A stretch of 64,000 nucleotides of DNA from Okapia johnstoni (GCA_024291935.2 JAGTYA010000024.1:2728001-2792000); one strand, 5' to 3'; positions 36,077-48,500 are shown, numbered from the stretch's first letter. Numbers and translations: made by a program. Notes: a model not told the origin generated them from the sequence alone.

Positions 36077-36310
36077 AGGAAGCAGATTATATTATTGTTC
36101 ACAAATGTTCACTGCTCCTCCTACTGGAGCCCTCCCAGTGAGAAAAATATATCCCAGTCTCCTTGGTTGCTGTATGGCCGGGAGACTTGGTTTTGCAAAT
36201 AAAATGTGAGTGCATGTGACCTGTGGCACTTCCACACCCTCTGCCATTTCTGGGCAGAAGCTTTAAGACCGAACATCATTGTCCTTTGACAGAACATTGA
36301 ACTGCGCTGT

Positions 36311-37954
36311 GGTTCAGTTCAGTTCAGTTGCTCAGTCGTGTCCGACTCTTTGAGACCCCATGGGCTGCAGCACACCAGGCTCCTCTGTCCATCACCAACT
36401 CCCGGAGCTTACTCAAACTCATGTCCATTCAGTCAGTGATGCCATCCAACCATCTCATCCTCTGTCGTCCCCTTCTCCACCTGCCCTCAATCTTCCCCAC
36501 CATCAGGGTTTTTTCAAGTGAGTCAGTTCTTCGCATTAGGTGGCCAAAGTATTGGAGTTTCAGCTTCAGCATCAGTCCTTCCAATGAATACTCAGGAATG
36601 ATTTCCTTTAGGATGAACTGGTTGGATCTCCTAGCAGTCCAAAGGACTCTCAAGAGTCTTCTCCAACACCACAGTTCAAAAGCATCAATTCTTCAGTACT
36701 CAGTTTTCTTTATAATCCAACTCTCACATCCATGCATGACTACTGGAAAAACCACAGCTTTGACTAGATGGACCTTTGTTGGCAAAGTAATGTCTCTGCT
36801 TTTTAATATGTTATCTAGGTTGGTCATAACTTTCCTTCCAAGGAGTAAGTGTCTTTAAATTTCATGGCTGAAGTCACCATCTGCAGTGATTTTGGAGCCC
36901 CCCAAAATAAAGTCTGTCACTGTTTCCACTGTTTCCCCATCTATTTGCCATGAAGTGATGGGGCCAGATGCCATGACCTTCGTTTTCTGAATGTTGAGCT
37001 TTAAGCCAACTTTTTGACTCTCCTCTTTCACTTTCATCAAGAGGCTCTTTAGTTCTTCTTCACTTTCTGCCATAAGGGTGGTGTCATCTGCATATCTAAG
37101 GTTATTGATATTTCTCCTAGCAATCTTGATTCCAGCTTGTGCTTCATCCAGTCCAGAATTTCTCATGACGTACTCTGCATATAAGTTAAATAAGCAGGGT
37201 GACAATATACAGCCTTGACATACTCCTTTCCCGATTTGGAACCAGTCTGTTGTTCCATGTCCAGTTCTAACTGTTGCTTCCTGACCTGCATACAGATTTC
37301 TCAGAAGGCAGGTCAGGTGGTCTGGTATTCCCATCTCTTGAAGAATTTTCCACAGTTTATTTTGATCCACAAAGTTAAAGGCTTTAGTGTAGTCAATAAA
37401 GCAGTAGTAGATGTTATTCTGGAACTCGCTCACTTTTTCAATTATCCAGCAGATGTTGGCAATTTGATATCTGGTTCCTCTGCCTTTTCTAAATACAGCC
37501 TGAACATCTGGAAGTTCATGGTTCATGTACTGTTGAAGCCTGGCTTGGAGAATTTTGAGCATTACTTAGCTAGCATGTGAGATGAGTGCAATTGTGCAGT
37601 AGTTTGAACATTCGTTAGTATTACCTTTCTTAGGAATTGGAATGAAAACTGACCATTTCCAGTCCTGTGGCTACTGCTGAGTTTTCCAAATTTGCTGGCA
37701 TATTGAGTGCAGCACTTTCATAGCATCATCTTTTAGGATTTGAAATAGCGCAGCTGGAATTCCATCACCTCCCCTAGCTTTGTTTGTAGTGATGCTTCCT
37801 AAGGCCCACTTGATTTCACATTCCAGGATGTCTGGCTCTAGGGAAGTGGTCACGCCATTGTGGTTGCCTGGGTCATGAAGATCTTTTTTGTATAGTTTTT
37901 CTGTGTATTCTTGCCACCTCTTCTTCATATCTTCTGCTTCTGTTAGGTCCATAC
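36311..37954 (-). mobile_element. BovB LINE, antisense, 1.64 kb
   Basis: Minus-strand BovB from the tail (ttcagttcagttcag at the left) back to the region just upstream of reverse transcriptase, 5'-truncated at tctgttaggtccatac. An open stretch at 37562-36855 (235 aa) holds the reverse transcriptase core with an intact YADD box (LRYADDTTLMAES). Neighbouring frames are interrupted, so no functional protein is implied. No clear TSD. Confidence 0.92.
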
Positions 37955-38667
37955 TGTTTTGGCTGCCAGTAGTACAAGCCATCTCTAACACACATGTGTA
38001 CCTCTTCCCCATCACCTGAGATCAGCTTTGTTCTGGATAGGGGCTGCCCTGATGTACAACTGAACCAAAGTTGACCTGCAGCTGCCATGCACCCTTTTCT
38101 GTAAGTTAATATTTGGGGTTATTTGTCATTGCAGCATGACTGAACTGAAGCTGACTAATGCTCTCACTGAACTCTTTCTTTGGCTTTGGTGACACGCTTC
38201 ATCATTTCAATTAACAAACATTTATCACTGTCCATGACATATGAGAGACAATGTAGCATACGGTTAACAGTACAGGCTACAAAGCCAGGCCACCGAAATT
38301 CATAGTTCAGCTTGGCTGTGCCATTGTCTAACTATAACTTTTGGTAAACTACTTAACCTCTCAGTTCTTCCTTTTCTTCTTCTGTAAAATGGGACTAATA
38401 ATAGCATATACCTTATAAAAGTTGTTATAAGGATTAAATTATTTAATGAGTACAAAGCACTTAGCGTGCCTGGCACAGGGTAATCAATCATCAAATGTTA
38501 GCTTTTATTAAATATTATTTCCCCTAGCCACCAGGCCCCACACTAGGGGCAAAAGATACAGCCAGGTCAGTGTTGCTGTCAGGGAGTTCATTCACAGTCT
38601 GAGGCAGCAATCACAATAAAAGCAGAAAATCACAACAAATCATGACAGGTGCAAGAAAAGAGAAGTA
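37955..38667. other. Intergenic stretch with MIR
   Basis: Holds the MIR at 38280-38510; otherwise no gene or named repeat. Confidence 0.5.
38280..38510 (+). repeat. MIR SINE
   Basis: Forward MIR: ggtaaactacttaacctctc, then ttctgtaaaatgggactaat and the 3' segment cttagcgtgcctggcacagg. Confidence 0.85.
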
Positions 38668-38872
38668 CCAGCTGGTGCATTGGTAAAGAATATGACTGCC
38701 AATGAAGGAGGTGCAGGAGATGTTGTTTCAATCCCTGGGTCAGGAAGATCCCCTGGAGAAGGAAATGGCAACCCACTCCAGTATTCCTGCCTGAAAAATC
38801 CCATGGACAGAGGGACCTGGCTGGCTACATTCCATGGGGTTGCGAAGAGTCAGACATGACAAAGCACATATG
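38666..38872 (+). mobile_element. Bov-tA SINE
   Basis: Forward element with a worn tRNA head (ggtgcattggtaaagaatat) and an intact Bov-A core ending gaagagtcagacatgacaaa. Confidence 0.87.
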
Positions 38873-39035
38873 AATTCAGCACACATGAATGTGCAGCTCA
38901 CTGTGGGAGCCAGAGCATCAGGACAGTTAACTCAGATGTGAGGCTGTGGTCAGATGCCCAGGAAGACTTCATTGAAAGGGAATAAGTAAACTGGGCTTTA
39001 AAGGATAAGTTGGAGTTTTCCAGATAAAAAAGGGT

Positions 39036-39245
39036 AAGTTTTCCTCTTTTTTTAAAATTTTGGTTGTGCTGGGTCTTCGTTGCAGCGCGTGGACATGGGC
39101 TTCTCTCTAGTTGTGGCACACTGACTTAGTTGTCCCATGGAGTATGAGATCTTAGTTCCCCGAATGGGGCTGGAACCCATGCCCCCTATATTGGAAGGTG
39201 ATTCTTAACCACTGGACCACCAGGTAAGTCCCTCAAGTTTTCCTC
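39036..39245 (-). mobile_element. CHR-type SINE with perfect 11-bp TSD
   Basis: Antisense element, ttttggttgtgctgggtctt to accactggaccaccaggtaa. TSD aagttttcctc lies at 39036-39046 and 39235-39245. Confidence 0.93.
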
Positions 39246-40487
39246 ATAACTCTTTAATCATTCCCTTACTCGTTTGCAGGCTACCTTTTTCCCCTTAAAG
39301 TTTGGTTTCCCTGATTTAGTCTTCATTCCCCTTCTCCTCTCTCTACCCTCTCCCAAGACAAACTCATCTGCTCCCTGGTTTTGATGCAGGTAGCAATAGT
39401 TAAGGCACTGTGATAAATACATGACATCCATTATCTAATTCCCCCTTCATGGATCACAGCTTCGTTGTGGTGAAGGGGCTTGCATAACTCAGTGAAACTA
39501 TGATCCATGCTGTGCCGGGCCACCCAAGTTGGATGGGTCACGGTGAAGAGTTCTGACAAGACGTGGCCCACTGGGGAAGGAAATGGCAACCCATTCCAGT
39601 ATTCTTGCCTGGAGAACCCCCTGGACAGTATGAAAACGCAAAAAGATACGACACCAGAAGATGAGCCCCCCACATCAGAAGGTGTCCAATATGCTACTGG
39701 GGAAGAGTGAAGGGCAATTACTAATACTTCCAGTAAGAATGAAGCAGCTGAGCCAAAGCAGAAATGATGCTCAGCTATGGATGTGTCTGGTGGTGAAAGT
39801 AAAGTCCAGTGCTATAAATAACAATATTGCACAGGAACCAGGAATGTTAGGTCCATGAATCAAGGTAAATTGGAAGTGGTCAAGCAAGAGATGGTAAGAT
39901 TGAACATTGACATCTTAGGATCAGTGAACTACAATGGATGGGAATGGGCGAATTTAATTCAGATGACCATTGTATCTAGCACTGTGGGTGGTACTGACCC
40001 GGGAAAATGTCAGTTTTCATTCTAATCCCCAAAATGGGCAATGCCAAAAAATTTTCAAACTACCATAGAATTGTACTCACTCCACATGCTAGCAAGGTTA
40101 TATTCAGAATCCTTCAAGCCAGGCTTTAGCAGTTCATGAACTAGCTAGCTTGTCCAGATGTACAAGCTAGGTTTTGAAGAGGCAGAGGAACTAGAGATCA
40201 AATTGCCAACATTCGTTGGAACATGGAGAAAGCAATGGAATTCCAGAAAAACATCTACTTCTGCTTAATTGACTATGCTAAACTTTTGACTGTGTGGATC
40301 ACAAAAAAACTGTGGAAAATTCTTAAACATATAGGACTACCAGATCAACTTACTGTGTCCTGAGAAACCTGTATGTGGGTCAAGAATAAACAGTTAGAAC
40401 TGAGCATGGGACAATGGACTAGTTCAAAATTGGGAAAGGAGTACGACAAGGCTGTATATTGTCACTCTGCTTATTTAACTTATATGC

Positions 40488-41649
40488 AGAGTAAGTTCAG
40501 TTCAGTTCAGTCGCTCAGTCGTATCCGACTCTTTGCAACCCCATGGACCACAGCCCACCAGGCCTCCCTGTCCATCACCAACTCCCAGAGTTTACTCAAA
40601 TTCACGTCCATTGAGTCAGTGATGCCATCCAACCATCTCATCCTCTGTCGTCCTCTTCTCCTCCCGCCTTCAATCTTTCCCAGCATCAGAGTCTTTTCCA
40701 ATGAGTCAGCTCTTCACATCGGGTGGCCAAAGTATTGGAGTTTCAGCTTCAACATCTGCCCTTCCAATGAACACCCAGGGCTGATCTCCTTTAGGATGGA
40801 CTGGTTGGATCTCCTTGCAGTGCAAGGTACTCTCAAGAGTCTTCTGCAACACCACAGTTCAAAAGCATCAATTCTTCCGGGCTCAGCTTTCTTTATAGTC
40901 CAACTCTCCATACATGACTACAGGAAAAACCATAGCCTTGACTAGACGGACCTTTGTTGGCAAAGTAATGTCTCTGCTTTTTAATATGCTGTCTAGGTTG
41001 GTCATAACTTTTCTTCCAAGGAGTAAGTGTCTTTTAATTTCATGGCTGCAGTTACCATCTGCAGTGATTTTGGGGCCCAGAAAAATAAAGTCTGTCACTG
41101 TTTCCCCATCTATTTCCCACGAAGTGATGGGACCAGATGCCATGATCTTAGTTTTCTGAATGTTGAGCTTTAAGCCAACTTTTTCACGCTCCTCTTTCAT
41201 TTTCATCAAGAGGCTCTTAAGTTCTTCTTCACTTTCTGCCATAAGGCTGGTATCATCTGCATATCTGAGGTTACTGATACTTCTCCCAGTGATCTTGATT
41301 TCAGCTTGTGCTTCATCCAGCCCAGCGTTTCTCGTGATGTACTCTGCATATAAATTAAATAAGCAGGGTGACGACATACAGCCTTGAGGTACTCCTTTTC
41401 CTATTTGGAACCAGTCTGTTGTTCCGTGTCCAGTTCTAACTGTTGCTTCCTGACCTGCATACAGGTTTCTCAGGAGGCCGGTCAGGTGGTCTGGTATTCC
41501 CATCGCTTTCAGAATTTTCCACAGTTTATAGTGATCCATACAGTCAAAGGCTTTGGCATAGTCAATAAAGCAGAAATAGGTGTTTTTCTGGAACTCTCTT
41601 GCTTTTTCAATGATCCAGCAGATGTTGGCAATTTGATTTCTGTAGAGTA
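40488..41649 (-). mobile_element. Inner BovB LINE nested in BovB
   Basis: Antisense BovB 3' half (40494-41643) sits in the outer BovB, with a 6-bp direct repeat agagta at 40488-40493 and 41644-41649. The minus-strand ORF 41659-40883 (258 aa, the longest in the window) covers the reverse transcriptase core with YADD intact. It is 5'-truncated and so not autonomous. Confidence 0.92.
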
Positions 41650-41861
41650 CATCATGCAAAATGCTGGGCTGGATGACTCACAAGCTGGAATCAAGCTTGC
41701 TAACAGAAATATCAGCAACCTCAGATATGCAGATGATACCACTCTAATCGTAGAAAATGAAGAGGAACTAAAAAGCCTTTTGATGAGAGTGAAAGAGTAG
41801 AGGGAAAAAGCTGTCTTGAAACTTAACAGTAAAAAAACTAAGATCATGGCTCCAGTCCCAC

Positions 41862-42070
41862 TGTGTGGGCATGCTGTGTACTTTGAGACCCCATGGACTA
41901 TAGCACATCAGGTTCCTCTGTTCATGGAATTTTCCAAGCAAGAATACTGGAGTGGATTGCCATTTTCTCCTTCAGGGGATCTTCCTGACCTAGGGATCAA
42001 AACTGTGTCTCCGGTGGTGTCTCCTGCAATGGCAGGTGGATTCTTTACCACTGAGCCACCTGGGAAGCCC
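41862..42070 (-). mobile_element. Bov-tA SINE nested in BovB
   Basis: Antisense Bov-tA, worn at the left, ending tgagccacctgggaagccc. It interrupts the outer BovB just after the atcatggctccagtccca segment, and BovB resumes at atctcatcatttcgtgg. Confidence 0.9.
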
Positions 42071-42721
42071 AATCTCATCATTTCGTGGGAAATAGAAGGG
42101 GAATAACTGGAAGCAGTGATAGGTTTTCTTTTCTTGGGCTCCAAAATCACTGCAGATGGTGACTGCTGCCATGAAATTAAAATATGCTTGCTCCTTGGAG
42201 GGAAAGCCATGACAAACCTAGACAGAGTATTAAAAAGCAGAGACATCACTTTGCCGACAAAGGTCTGTATAGTCAGAGTTATGGTTTTACCAGTAGTCAT
42301 GTATGGGTATGAGAGTTGGACCATAAAGAAGTCTGAGCACTGGAGAATTGATGGTTTCAAACTGTGGTGCTGCAGAAGACTCTTGAAAGTCCTTTCAACT
42401 ACAAGGAGATCAAATCAGTTAATCCTAAAGGAAATAAACCCTGAATATTCATCAGAAGGATTGGTGCTGAAGCTGAAGCTCCAATACTTTGCCCACTTGA
42501 TGCAAAGAACTGGCTCATTGGAAAAGACCCTGATGCTGGGAAAGACTGAAGGCAAAAGGAGAAGGGGGCATCAGAGGGTGATAGCATCACCGACGCAATG
42601 GACATGAGTTTGAGCAAACTCTGGGAGATAGTGGGGGACAGATGAGCCTGGCATGCTGCAGTCCATGGGGTTGCAAAGTGTGGACTTAGTGACTGAACAA
42701 CATCAACAGATTATCTAGCTC

Positions 42722-42840
42722 AATGTTTACTATGCTCCAGTGAGGCAGGTATGATCATCCCCACTCTGCAAAGAGAAACTGAGGCCCAGAGAGGTTAGGT
42801 ATCTTGCCCAAGTCCCATAAGGTGCCTTTAGCAGCAGACA
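42722..42840 (-). repeat. MIR SINE (right half of BovB target)
   Basis: Antisense MIR continuing from the left half before 39430: tactatgctccagtgaggca, then agagaaactgaggcccagag and ttgcccaagtcc. Confidence 0.8.
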
Positions 42841-43752
42841 TCAGAGCACCCAAATAAATGTGGCTTGAACATGAGAAGTTTATCTCTTATCACAAGGGAC
42901 CTAGAGGAAGGTGGTGGTAGGTATCAGGTTGTTTAACTGAGCAGCTCAGTGATGTCTGACTCTGGATCAGGTTCTCTGAGAGTCTTGGTTCCTACCTAGT
43001 GGCCCCAGCTTGGCTATTAAGCTAAGCATTGCATGCTTCCCTAATATACAAAGGCAAGCAGGAAGGGACATTTTCCTCCTGGACATCTTTCTTTCTACTG
43101 TAGAAGAAGGCCTTCCACAGAAGCCCCCAGCAAATTCTGAGTCCCTGCCTCTTCACCTTCTTTTTTTTTTCTCTTACCCTCCTGTGGTAGCTGCAGCCAG
43201 ACTGACCCTCTCTCAGCTCAGTAGGATCAGGGTTTTGGTGCCTAACCTAAACAGTGAAGGAGTTTATTGAATAATGTTGGGGGTTTACAAATTCCAAATG
43301 TAGATAGGAACCAAAAGCAGTCAGGCTAAGAACACAGGCAAAGACGTGACACAGGAAAAGCCTGGTTGGACAGCCACTACTGGCCATTGGCTACACACTG
43401 CTGTGGGACTCTCTCCTCCCCTCCAAGAATAGGCCCCGCCACTTCACTGCTCTCTCTGTCTCAAAGGTCGAAGTCCTGGGCAGAAACATCCCACTAGTCA
43501 GGCCTGGTCATGTGCTCATTTCCCAGTTGCCAGGAAGGCAAGGAAGATTCCACCCTTTCAGCTCTGTAGGTGAGAGCTGGCTCCTTCTTCCCCAAGCCCT
43601 TTGCAGGACAGAATTTCCATGACATAAAAGAGACGTTCTTCTGCAGAGTACCAAGGTTCCCCTCAACTTGCCATAGTCTCTCTTGCCTCCAGGGCTTTGC
43701 ATACACTCTCCCCCTTTTCCCCTCCCTCTTCTCCAGGCAAATCTTCCTCATT
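42841..43752. other. Intergenic stretch, nothing recognised
   Basis: No coding or clearly named repeat signature. Confidence 0.45.
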
Positions 43753-43920
43753 CTTTTTTTTTTTTTGGCTTCACCAGATATTAGTTGTGTCACACAGGAT
43801 CTTTCGTTGTGGCATGCAAATTCTTAGTTGCAGCTTGTGGGATCTAGTTCCCAGGGATTGAACCCAGGCCCCCTGCATTGGGAGCGTAAATTCTTAGCCA
43901 CTGGGCCACCAAGGAAGTCC
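43753..43920 (-). mobile_element. CHR-type SINE (antisense)
   Basis: Antisense element from a poly-T run through ttgaacccaggccccctgca to gggccaccaaggaagtcc. Confidence 0.88.
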
Positions 43921-43959
43921 TCCTCTGCATTCTTGAGATTTCATGTCTTAGATGTCACT

Positions 43960-44210
43960 TCCCTTCAAATCTGGGCTAGGTGCTCCCACCCCATTGTGTT
44001 TCTGCTGGAGACTGTACTTTCCCAAGCACAGCCTCCATCATCGTGCTGAAATCACCATCTTGTCTTTTTTCCCCACTAGACTGCAAGTTTTATGACTGCT
44101 CTCTTCGTCCCACCACCGGATCCCTAGCACGCAGCACAGTACTGGGCACATAACATATGCTCAATAAATGTATATTGAATGAGTCAATTAAGGAATGAAT
44201 GAGATGAATT
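43960..44210 (+). repeat. L2 LINE 3' end
   Basis: Terminal L2 motifs: gactgcaagttttatgactg, cacagtactgggcacataac, then gctcaataaatgtatattga. Confidence 0.75.
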
Positions 44211-45280
44211 AATGGCACCACCATCCCCCTAATCACCTGGGACACTGTCATCCGCATCTAGTCTGGTGTCAAGTCCCACTAATTCTACCTGAGTACTCCA
44301 GTCCCCTATTATCTCTCTCCTGGACCTTTACCATAGCTACTTCTGATGTGACATCTGTCACTTCTGCATGCCCGACAGCTCTTCCCTCTTATTTTGGAAA
44401 CTGTCATCATTTGTTTTTGAAGAACTAGTTCTCCCTCCTTGCAGTCTTGAGGGAACTGTCAGTCAAGGTACTCTCCACCTTTGGCAAGGGGTGAACATGA
44501 GATCCAAACCAAGCCAGGACTTTAAATATTGAGTGGAATGACACAGGTATAGAAGACAGTTGAACTGAGTCATTCCAATCATTGCATCCTTGAGAAACTG
44601 TTTGTTGAGTTTGGGGGTAGTACTTGGGGGTAGAACTTGGTTCTCATCCAAGTTTAGAACCAAAAGAGAGATAGCTACAGAAGTAGGGCAGAGGGAGATC
44701 AGAATATCAGCTTTGCTGCTGACAAAGTTGCTGGGAACCTACCTTTAGATCTGATTGACATGTGGGTTTACTAATACTGAACCCCCAGATTAATCTCCTC
44801 TACCCAGTCTCAGGCAGTGCTGGAATATCATGGTCCTTTCTATGAGGGTCAGACCCTGAGAAAGTTAGAACTTTGAGGAAGAGCACAAAAAAACAAGGTT
44901 CTTGTGGGCAGGTAGATCTGAAAAGAAGAAAGAAGGAAGAGCTGAGTTGAGTTCCATTCATTCTCCCTAAACTCACCAATCAGATAATTCACTCCTCCTC
45001 CTCCCTCTCTGGGGAAGATAGATGGGTGAAGGAGGGAGGCAATAGGCAAGAGTGTTATCTGAAAGAGGAGAGACCTCACGGAAAAAGCTGGAGGAAGAAA
45101 TAAACATTCCCCTCTGCATTGTCACCTTGTTCCTGATATGTAGATTACCCAAAGCACTTCTGGCTCCTCTCATCCCCAAGGCTCGAAGTTGTACAACTGT
45201 ATCCTCTGAATTAATTCCTTTTTTTTTTTTTTTTGCTTAGTGTAGTCAAAGTCTGTTTCTGTTGCTTGCACCCAAAGAAC
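44211..45280. other. Intergenic stretch, nothing recognised
   Basis: No coding or named repeat signature; a T run lies near 45219-45234. Confidence 0.45.
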
Positions 45281-45282
45281 AC

Positions 45283-45765
45283 GTTTTAGTTTCCTATTGC
45301 TGCTATCAACAAAGTTGGTGGCTTAGAAGAGCACAAATGTATTATCTTCCGATACTGGAGGTCAGAAGTCTGAAAGGGGTCTTCTGGAGCTTACATCAAG
45401 GTGTAATCAGAAACTGTGTTCCTTCTGGCGGCTCTAGGGGAGAATCTGTCTCCTTGCCTTTCCAGCCTCAGAAGCTGCCATCATTCCCTGACTTGTGGTC
45501 TGCAGCCAACAATCACACTACTCTGACCTCTGCTCATGTCATCACATCTTCTCTGGCTCTCTTCCTTCCTTTTACCCTTAGAAGGACTTTTGTGATTATA
45601 TTGGGCCCATCCAGATAATCCAGGATAATCTTTCCATCTCAAAATCCTTAACTTAATCACATCTACAAAGTCTGCTTTGCCAAGTATGGTAACATGATCA
45701 CAAATTCCCGGGATTAGGACCTGGATATATTTGGGGGTATTATTTTGTCTACCACAGAACACTAA
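45283..45765 (+). repeat. Ancient LINE/LTR-like repeat
   Basis: The familiar mammalian block series gtttcctattgctgctatca, tactggaggtcagaagtctg, gattatattgggcccatcca and ggattaggacctggatatat. Probably an old L1- or LTR-type element; the subfamily is not named. Confidence 0.7.
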
Positions 45766-46099
45766 CAGAAAGATTTCTTAGCTTCTCTTGCATTCATCTC
45801 TTTCATCTCCAGTCTTCCTGCAAGTCATCTTTATAAAATATGATTCTGATCATGACTACCCTTACTAAGAAAATTCCTGATTCCCCAAAACCCATTGAAT
45901 AAACCCCACGGCATCCCCGAGTCTCTTTCACTTCTGGTGGTTTGCTCCAAATGTTCTCTCAGCCTGAAAGGTACCCCCACCCCAAAGCCAAGTCCTCAGT
46001 AATCTTCAAGATCCCTCTCAAGAAACCTCCATGATTCCTCTGGCTGGAACCCAGCTGTGCTGTGCGTCTCACATCTACAGAAACTGTCTTTTCACCTGG

Positions 46100-46310
46100 C
46101 AGTGCTGGGTACTGGCCAGTCAGAAGATCTAACCTCTCTGTGCCTTTGTTTCCTCTATTTAAAAAATGCATTTAATAAAGCAGTGACCCCATATACAGTC
46201 TGTTGTGAGAATTAAATGAGACAATGAATATAAGGTTTTGAGCACAGTGCTGGCATGCAATTTGGCACACAGTACTCAATAATAGGTAGATGACAGCAGT
46301 TACTATTAAA
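46100..46310 (+). repeat. MIR SINE
   Basis: Forward MIR: aacctctctgtgcctttgtt, then gttgtgagaattaaatgaga and gagcacagtgctggcatgca. Confidence 0.8.
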
Positions 46311-46739
46311 ATTTAATAGTTGAGTGAAAAAAGAATGAGGTACTCTCTCCTTCCCCTGAGGGGTCAATATTCCCTTTATGATCCTTAGTATGCCCAAAGA
46401 CTAGGACATTTTAAAAACCTGAATGAATAACCCTGACATTTTGTATGTTTCTGTGTAACCTTAGCTGTTTTCCTTTCTGGGGGCTCCATTCCTGGCTAGA
46501 ATCATTGTAGGGATTGATAGTAGAAGGGAAAGGCTGCTCTTATTCCTTCTTGTTCTAGTGCCCTGAGCACATCAGACCTCGATAAACTCTGACCTTCTTG
46601 AAGTGAATTTGAGGCACATAGAGGTTTCCACTTTCACTTTCATGAATATTGTGCTCCCTGGGCACCAACTTGCGATTCTCGGCGTCAATTGTGACTCCAC
46701 TACTGTATGGCTTTGCGCTGGTCACTGCATATCTTCCTG

Positions 46740-46955
46740 AAAAATGGGCATAATGAGACTTTCCTGGTGGTCCAGTGGCTAAAACACTGCACTCCCAAAG
46801 CAGGGGGCCCAGGTTCAATTCCTGGTCAAGAAACTAGATCCCACATGCTTAAACTAAGAGTTTGCATGCTGCAACAAAAGATCCCACATGCTGAAACACC
46901 TCAACTAATACCTGTGCAGCCAAATAAATAATTTTTTTTTATAAAATGGCATAAC
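46740..46955 (+). mobile_element. CHR-type SINE
   Basis: Forward element from ctttcctggtggtccagtgg to an AATAAATAATTTT tail. Imperfect TSDs aaaatgggcataat and aaaatggcataac flank it. Confidence 0.9.
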
Positions 46956-47091
46956 CATCACTGCATTCTCTAAGGTCAGGAACCTTGTGGAAGACAAGTG
47001 TGGGCATGAGGAATGAATGTCAATTTCTTTTGTGAGGTAAAATAGAAGAAACCAAGCTGAAGAGATAGGAAATTCATTTCCAGGATGTAGA

Positions 47092-47253
47092 AAATGAGTT
47101 GTGGGAGTTTCTTAGCAGTCCAGTGGTTAAAACTCTATCCTTTCACTGCAGGGGCCATGGGTTCAATTCCAGGTTGAGGAACTAAGATCCTGCATGCCAT
47201 TTGGTGAGGCTAGGGGGAAAAAAAGGAAAAGGAAAAAAGAGGAAATGAGTTGC
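47092..47253 (+). mobile_element. Short CHR/BTALU2-type SINE with TSD
   Basis: Forward element from ggagtttcttagcagtccag to a G/A-rich tail. TSD aaatgagttg lies at both ends. Confidence 0.92.
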
Positions 47254-47929
47254 TATAGTCTGTGGAGAAACAAAATTGTTTCATAATCACACTCTGGACT
47301 AAAGGTCCAAAGGGGCCCTTGGGGCTGATCTTGCCAGGACCTCAGGGTTGCTTCCTGGAGGGTGCGGATGAAGCTTTCACACACCATAAAGCTGTCCAAG
47401 AGAAGGACATTTCTTTTGAGAAAAACTCTTTTCCTGCTTATTACAGAATTCATTACAGAACTTTTTGAAAATATAAAAATGCACAGAAAAGGAAAGAAGC
47501 TCCAGTAATCACACTCTGTAGAGATCATCACTATCAAACAAAACTGTGATTTTGTTGTAACTGCAATTTTGTATCCATTTTCCCATGTGATTAAATATAC
47601 AACGGGGGGAGGGGGTTTCAGTATACAAACCTGTTGCTATTTATTTAACTAAGCTTATTGTTGAACATTTAGGATATTGCCCTTGTTATTGTTTTTATGT
47701 GTTTTAGGTTTGGGGGCTGTTGTATGGGCTACGATTAATATCTTTGTTAAACAAGTCTTTACGTATATCCTAGATTATGTCCTTGGATTTCCTGGAAGTA
47801 GAATTGCTAGACCAAAGGATATTTGATACATGTTAGCCAATTTGTCTTCTAAAACTGATTTCACTCATTTGTACTCCCGGGGGCAATTTTATAGGATTTC
47901 AATTTTATAGGGTTGCCCGTGCCATTAAC

Positions 47930-48500
47930 TGTCAAAAGCCTACCTAGAACCCCGAGGCCCGCCTCTAGGCTTGCTTCACGTTTTCCCGCCCACTCTGACA
48001 CCCGTCGCGAGCCCCGCCCCCTCGTACATGGTGGCCCACCCCTTCCTACTCACTCACCGATTCTGTCCAATCAAAAGCAGCTTTCCCCAGTCCGGCTGCA
48101 TGGTTGGTAAGCTGAAGTTTCCGTCACGCTCAGGGGCGGGCGGAGCGGACTGATGGACGTGGCAACGGACCAGTGTGAGCGGAGAGCGAGGCGTGCGTGG
48201 CGTGCGTGGCTCGCTGGCCTGGAAGCGCTGGACCTGAGAGGTGTGCGGGCGGGTTGAGCAGTGAGAGGTTTTGGCGGCCATGGCTCCCAACGTGCCCGCG
48301 GCCGAACCGGTCCCAGAGTCTCCTAAAGGCATCCGGGCCGTGCTCTTAGGGCCGCCCGGAGCCGGCAAGGGTACCCAGGTGAGCTGCTGAGCCGGGCTTG
48401 TCGGTGGAGCCCGTGGAACTCCAAGGTCAGGGCGGCCGAAGGTCCTGTACACCCCAGACTCAGGCCGCGCGGACTGAGGCCTGGACGGGGAGACCCTGGC
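47930..48500 (+). promoter_or_regulatory. AK2 CpG-island promoter
   Basis: CpG- and GC-rich sequence rises abruptly after AT-rich flank. It contains GC boxes (e.g. gccccgccccct near 48011-48022) and a CCAAT box at 48067-48071 in plus orientation, some 210 bp before the AK2 start codon. No TATA box is evident, typical of a housekeeping promoter. The transcription start probably lies between about 48100 and 48200. Confidence 0.8.
48280..48378 (+). CDS. AK2: AK2 coding exon 1
   Basis: ATG at 48280 in a strong context (gcggccATGg). The exon has 33 codons and ends in phase 0 at a CAG/gtgagc donor. The peptide [17 protein letters not shown] precedes the first beta strand and the complete P-loop GPPGAGKGT (residues 24-32), which holds the nucleotide phosphates. 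The short N-terminal extension before the P-loop is characteristic of AK2 rather than cytosolic AK1. AK2 enters the intermembrane space without a cleaved classical presequence, which fits the absence of one here. Confidence 0.97.

Larger units (their letters stand above)
39430..42721 (+). mobile_element. Outer BovB LINE with internal deletion and two nested insertions
   Basis: Forward BovB spans 39442-42709, flanked by attatctaattc (39430-39441) and attatctagctc (42710-42721), two transitions apart. It begins near the element's 5' region (cttcgttgtggtgaaggggc), which shares a ggaaatggcaacccattcca block with Bov-A SINEs. At about 39996-40008 it jumps from endonuclease sequence to reverse transcriptase sequence. 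More than 1 kb is missing, judged by the copy at 13213-14281. It is then broken by a BovB (40494-41643) and a Bov-tA (about 41862-42070). No intact ORF remains. The target was itself a MIR. Confidence 0.9.

Noticed and set aside
36855..37562. Open frame of 235 codons on the minus strand as a possible gene
   Set aside because: It is the reverse transcriptase core of a 5'-truncated BovB with broken flanking frames, not a host gene.
40883..41659. Longest open frame in the window (258 codons, minus strand)
   Set aside because: BovB reverse transcriptase inside a nested, 5'-truncated insertion.
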